A stretch of DNA of 64,000 nucleotides from Frigoribacterium faeni (GTDB taxonomy: Bacteria > Actinomycetota > Actinomycetes > Actinomycetales > Microbacteriaceae). The notes under the pieces were generated by a model. It did no database searches, was not told the DNA's origin, and saw only the letters and a program-made list of their open reading frames with translations. This document shows positions 61,535 through 64,000 of the stretch, piece after piece. A program made the translations under genes and the position numbers. Positions within the stretch are counted from its first letter, which is position 1. Every line of letters begins with the position of its first letter. The stretch lies in the NCBI RefSeq assembly GCF_007988805.1, contig NZ_BJUV01000019.1:1-64000 (forward strand). The letters are read 5' to 3'.

Positions 61535-62622
61535 AGCGCGAGACCGAGCAGGACCGGCTCGGGCTGCAGCACGACTCCGAACTCGGCGGCGACGCGCTGC
61601 TGCACGTAGCGCGCCAGCTCGGCCACGTCGTCGCCGGTCGCCGACCCGCGATTGGTGATGGCGAGGGTGTGCTTGGACGAGATCGCGGCGCCCGATCCCG
61701 GGAGGCGGAACCCCTTGCCGATGCCGGCGTGCTCGATCAGCCACGCCGCGCTCAGCTTGACCGAACCGGCCCGCGGGGGCGGCGGCGGCGCGGGTTCGTC
61801 GCCCAGGGGCACCACCCGGGCCTCGGCCTCGGGCTCGAGCGGCCAGCGCGGGGCGTCGGCGGGGAGCTCGGCCGCCGCGGAACGCGAGACGATCGGGTTG
61901 GTGAAGAACGAGCCGCTGGACGCGGTGTCGCGGTCGTCGGGGTCGAGCACCATGCCCTTGGCCGCGCGGAGGGCGAGGACGCTCGATCGCACGTCGGCGA
62001 CCGAGACCCTGGCGCCGAGGTCGACCCCGAGGGCCCGTGCGAGCTGCGGGTACGCGACCTGCTCGCTCATGCGGTCGAGGTCGGAGAGGGCGAACTCGAC
62101 CGCCGTGACGACGCCGCGGCGCCCCTTCTTGAAGACGCTCGTGCGGTAGCCCAGCGCGAGGTTGGCGGCGGGGATGCGGACGAAGTCGCCCGTGTCGTCG
62201 TCGAGGAAGTCGACCGCGACGAGGGTCGACGAGACCTCCTGGCCGTAGGCGCCGATGTTCTGGATCGGCGAGGCGCCCGTCGAGCCGGGGATGCCGCTGA
62301 GGGCCTCGAGCCCCGACCAGCCCTGCTCGACGGTGTACGCCACGAGGGCGTCCCACGGCTCGCCGGCCGCGACGCGGAGATGGACGAGCCCGTCGTCGGA
62401 CGCGATGCGCTCGACCCCTCGCGTCGCCACCCGGATGACGGTGCCGTCGAAGGGCTCGTCGGAGGCGACGGTGTTCGACCCCCCGCCGAGGACGAACCAG
62501 GGCTCTCCCGTCGTCCAGGCCTCGCGCACGGCGGAGAGGAGCTCATCGGTGGTCGTGGCCTCGACGTAGCGGGCGGGTTCGCCGCCCACCTGCATGGTGG
62601 TGAGGCCCGCGAGAGTGGTCAC
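61531..62622 (-). CDS. murB: UDP-N-acetylenolpyruvoylglucosamine reductase
   Basis: 363 residues from a GTG at 62622 that overlaps the hadB-like stop by 4 bp. FAD-binding: LTTMQVGGEPARYVEA and FVLGGGSNTVASDEPF; GIPGSTGASPIQNIGAYGQE; the catalytic Ser region ASSGSFFTNPI; and a C-terminal Glu in GVVLQPEPVLLGL. It reduces the enolpyruvyl group to make UDP-MurNAc in peptidoglycan synthesis, using NADPH. A proline-rich insert (PAPPPPPRAGSV) separates two domain parts. Confidence 0.95.
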   Translation of the reverse strand: MTTLAGLTTMQVGGEPARYVEATTTDELLSAVREAWTTGEPWFVLGGGSNTVASDEPFDGTVIRVATRGVERIASDDGLVHLRVAAGEPWDALVAYTVEQGWSGLEALSGIPGSTGASPIQNIGAYGQEVSSTLVAVDFLDDDTGDFVRIPAANLALGYRTSVFKKGRRGVVTAVEFALSDLDRMSEQVAYPQLARALGVDLGARVSVADVRSSVLALRAAKGMVLDPDDRDTASSGSFFTNPIVSRSAAAELPADAPRWPLEPEAEARVVPLGDEPAPPPPPRAGSVKLSAAWLIEHAGIGKGFRLPGSGAAISSKHTLAITNRGSATGDDVAELARYVQQRVAAEFGVVLQPEPVLLGLAL

Positions 62623-63050
62623 GCCAGCGTCACCACGACCTGGGCCTTGCCCAGGACCGTCTGCCCGCCGAACAGGACGGTCAGGTCGACACGCGCCGTC
62701 GACGCCGCCTCGTCCAGGCGCGCGATGGTCGCGGTGATCGAGATCTCGGCGCCGTCGACCGGGTGGACGACCACCGGGCGGGTGAACCGCACCTGGTAGT
62801 CGGAGATCCAGCCGAGCACGCCGGCGTCGTCGCCCGCTCCGTCGAGCCACTCGACCACGGGCTGCACCGCGGTGCCCATCGTCAGCATGCCGTGGGCGAG
62901 GACCCCGGGGAGACCGACGGACTCCGCCACGTCGTCGCGGTAGTGGATCGGGTTGAAGTCGCCCGAGGCGCCGGCGTACCGCACGAGGGAGTCGCGGGTG
63001 AGCGGGTAGGTCTTCTCGGCCACGACCTGGCCCACGGCGAGCGCGGTCAT
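62619..63050 (-). CDS. hadB: MaoC-like (R)-hydratase, HadB type
   Basis: 143 residues. Single hot-dog fold with the catalytic Asp/His in YAGASGDFNPIHYRDDVAESVGLPGVLAHGML, the hydratase 2 motif. In mycobacteria HadAB dehydrates hydroxyacyl-ACP in FAS-II. This window gives no sign of mycolic acid genes, so a role in a general fatty-acid or acyl-CoA pathway is inferred. It overlaps murB and hadA by 4 bp each. Confidence 0.88.
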   Translation of the reverse strand: MTALAVGQVVAEKTYPLTRDSLVRYAGASGDFNPIHYRDDVAESVGLPGVLAHGMLTMGTAVQPVVEWLDGAGDDAGVLGWISDYQVRFTRPVVVHPVDGAEISITATIARLDEAASTARVDLTVLFGGQTVLGKAQVVVTLA

Positions 63051-63508
63051 GCGGCGCCCCCGACCTCGTCGGCCCGGACGACGAGCGTCGACACGGCCGT
63101 CACGACGTGTCGGCCGTCCGCGTCGAGCATCTCGGAGGACGCCGTGACCATGCTGTTGCCGCCGAGCGTCTTGACGCCGGTGACGGTGAGCGTGGCCGTC
63201 AGCTCGTCGCCGGCCTCGATCGGCCGGGACAGCGTGAAGCGCTGCTCGCCGTGGACGACGCGCGAGAAGTCGATGCCCGCGTCGGGCTCGGCCAGCAGCT
63301 GCGCGAGCGTGGCCTCCTGGACGACGACCGCGAAGGTCGGCGGCGCGACGACGTCGCGGTGACCCGCCGCACGGGCGGCCTCGACGTCGAGCGAGAGCGG
63401 GCTGGTCGAGCCCGTCGCCCGCGCGAACTCGCGCACTTTCTCTCGGCCCACCAGGTACGGCGGCGCCGGCGGGAAGACCCGCCCTTGCAAATCGGGGTTC
63501 ACAGACAC
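63047..63508 (-). CDS. hadA: FAS1-like dehydratase domain protein, HadA type
   Basis: 153 residues from a GTG at 63508. Hot-dog fold without the catalytic Asp/His of HadB: VNPDLQGRVFPPAPPYLVGREKVREFARATG, HRDVVAPPTFAVVV, VVHGEQRFTLSRPIEAGDELTATLTVTGV. It matches the UPF0336/HadA partner that stabilises the substrate chain of HadB. First gene of hadA-hadB-murB, all coupled by 4-bp overlaps. Confidence 0.88.
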   Translation of the reverse strand: MSVNPDLQGRVFPPAPPYLVGREKVREFARATGSTSPLSLDVEAARAAGHRDVVAPPTFAVVVQEATLAQLLAEPDAGIDFSRVVHGEQRFTLSRPIEAGDELTATLTVTGVKTLGGNSMVTASSEMLDADGRHVVTAVSTLVVRADEVGGAA

Positions 63509-63576
63509 GGCGTCGAGTCTAGCGAGCGGGGTACGACGCTGTGCCGGGTGTCGGTGGCACGGCGTACGGTCACGGC

Positions 63577-63894
63577 ATGAGCGACTCGAACATCGATCCC
63601 GACATCACCCCCGTCGACCCGGCCGCCGCCGAAGGCGCCACCGACACGTCCGAGGCGTCCCCCTCGGCCCCGAGCGGCGAGACCCTGGGCGGCGAACGCC
63701 CCGACGCCTCCAACACCGCCTCGAAGGACCCGGAGGAATGGGTCACCGGCGACGAGCCGATCACCGGCCCGCAGAAGAGCTACCTCGACACCCTCGCGCG
63801 CGAGGCCGGAGAGGAGCTGCCCGCCGACATGACCAAGGCCGAGGCGAGCGAGCACATCGACCGCCTGCAGCAGAAGACCGGCCGCGGCGCCTGA
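63577..63894 (+). CDS. DUF3072 family small acidic protein
   Basis: 105 residues. Disordered Asp/Ser/Thr-rich first half (DPDITPVDPAAAEGATD) and a conserved C-terminal half with EWVTGDEPITGPQKSYLDTL and AREAGEELPADMTKAEASEHIDRLQQKTGR, the DUF3072 core. Function unknown. Divergent from hadA by 68 bp. Confidence 0.85.
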   Translation: MSDSNIDPDITPVDPAAAEGATDTSEASPSAPSGETLGGERPDASNTASKDPEEWVTGDEPITGPQKSYLDTLAREAGEELPADMTKAEASEHIDRLQQKTGRGA

Positions 63895-63934
63895 CCCGCC
63901 CGCTCGGACCCTTCCCTCGACGACCCCTCGGCCG

Positions 63935-63940
63935 TACACT
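63935..63940 (+). promoter_or_regulatory. -10 box for the gene at the right edge
   Basis: TACACT, 31 bases before a GTG that may open a gene. No -35 seen. Confidence 0.4.
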
Positions 63941-63970
63941 TCAGGCACGTCTGGGATGGTAACTCGACGT

Positions 63971-64000
63971 GGGCGTCCGTCACCCGGTCTGGAGCTGGTT
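63971..64000 (+). CDS. Possible gene start cut by the window edge
   Basis: A GTG at 63971 opens a frame VGVRHPVWSW with a GGGATGG stretch about 14 bases upstream. Only 10 codons are visible, so no product can be named and the start itself is uncertain. Confidence 0.3.

Noticed and set aside
61531-62850. Longer murB start at 62850
   Set aside because: The added 76 residues overlap the hadB-like gene and are Arg-rich shadow; GTG 62622 fits the fold and the 4-bp overlap.

Overview
This window is 64 kb of uniformly G+C-rich DNA with short intergenic gaps, many GTG starts and frequent 4-bp gene overlaps. It looks like the chromosome of an actinobacterium, most likely a member of the Microbacteriaceae. 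The support is a choice-of-anchor-G type exported protein, an HTTM/DUF5819 pair, tRNA-Trp followed by secE-nusG-rplK-rplA, and a hadA-hadB-murB group. The genus is not determined. I see no rRNA genes, prophage, insertion sequences or CRISPR arrays.

Left part (1-17.4 kb): a truncated large exported protein; an HTTM/DUF5819 membrane pair; the small SRP RNA (not a protein gene) at about 4577-4664; an NAD(P)-binding oxidoreductase; the pta-ackA acetate pair; small enzymes; tRNA-Ser(GGA); an S4 RNA-binding protein; a HerA-like ATPase; a PAP2 phosphatase; a Bcr/CflA-type exporter divergent from a TetR regulator; and a MOSC protein.

Middle part (17.5-40 kb): a monosaccharide ABC importer (ATPase, permease, lipoprotein) with its LacI regulator. 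Near-identical operators lie in front of both units, and the importer has a good TTGACA-17-TAGCTT promoter. Then come an MFS transporter, cystathionine gamma- and beta-lyase/synthase type enzymes for transsulfuration, DUF3105/DUF305, an ABC exporter, a LuxR-type regulator and an amino-acid permease. rplJ-rplL follows, behind a leader containing a transcription attenuator. A two-component system is divergent from a MacB-like ABC exporter.

Right part (40-64 kb): a sugar-uptake and sugar-oxidation cluster with SBP, two permeases, two Gfo/Idh/MocA dehydrogenases, two sugar phosphate isomerases/epimerases and a beta-propeller protein, divergent from a ROK regulator. A YqaJ-like nuclease, a quinone-type oxidoreductase and a GNAT enzyme come next. 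Between the GNAT gene and rplA lies a 0.97-kb gene-free stretch containing a striking composite repeat: five 82-bp units with inverted ends, separated by one to three 29-bp units plus a 9-bp remnant. Beyond it are rplA, rplK, nusG, secE and tRNA-Trp, an aminotransferase, an ABC-2 transporter with its own NarL-type two-component system, murB-hadB-hadA and a DUF3072 gene.

The most unusual non-coding signals are: the composite repeat at 52484-53164; a 9-mer CGCGCCTCC seen 23 times, three times at a fixed distance after a stop codon; two octamer tandem arrays upstream of exported-protein genes; and the rplJ leader attenuator.
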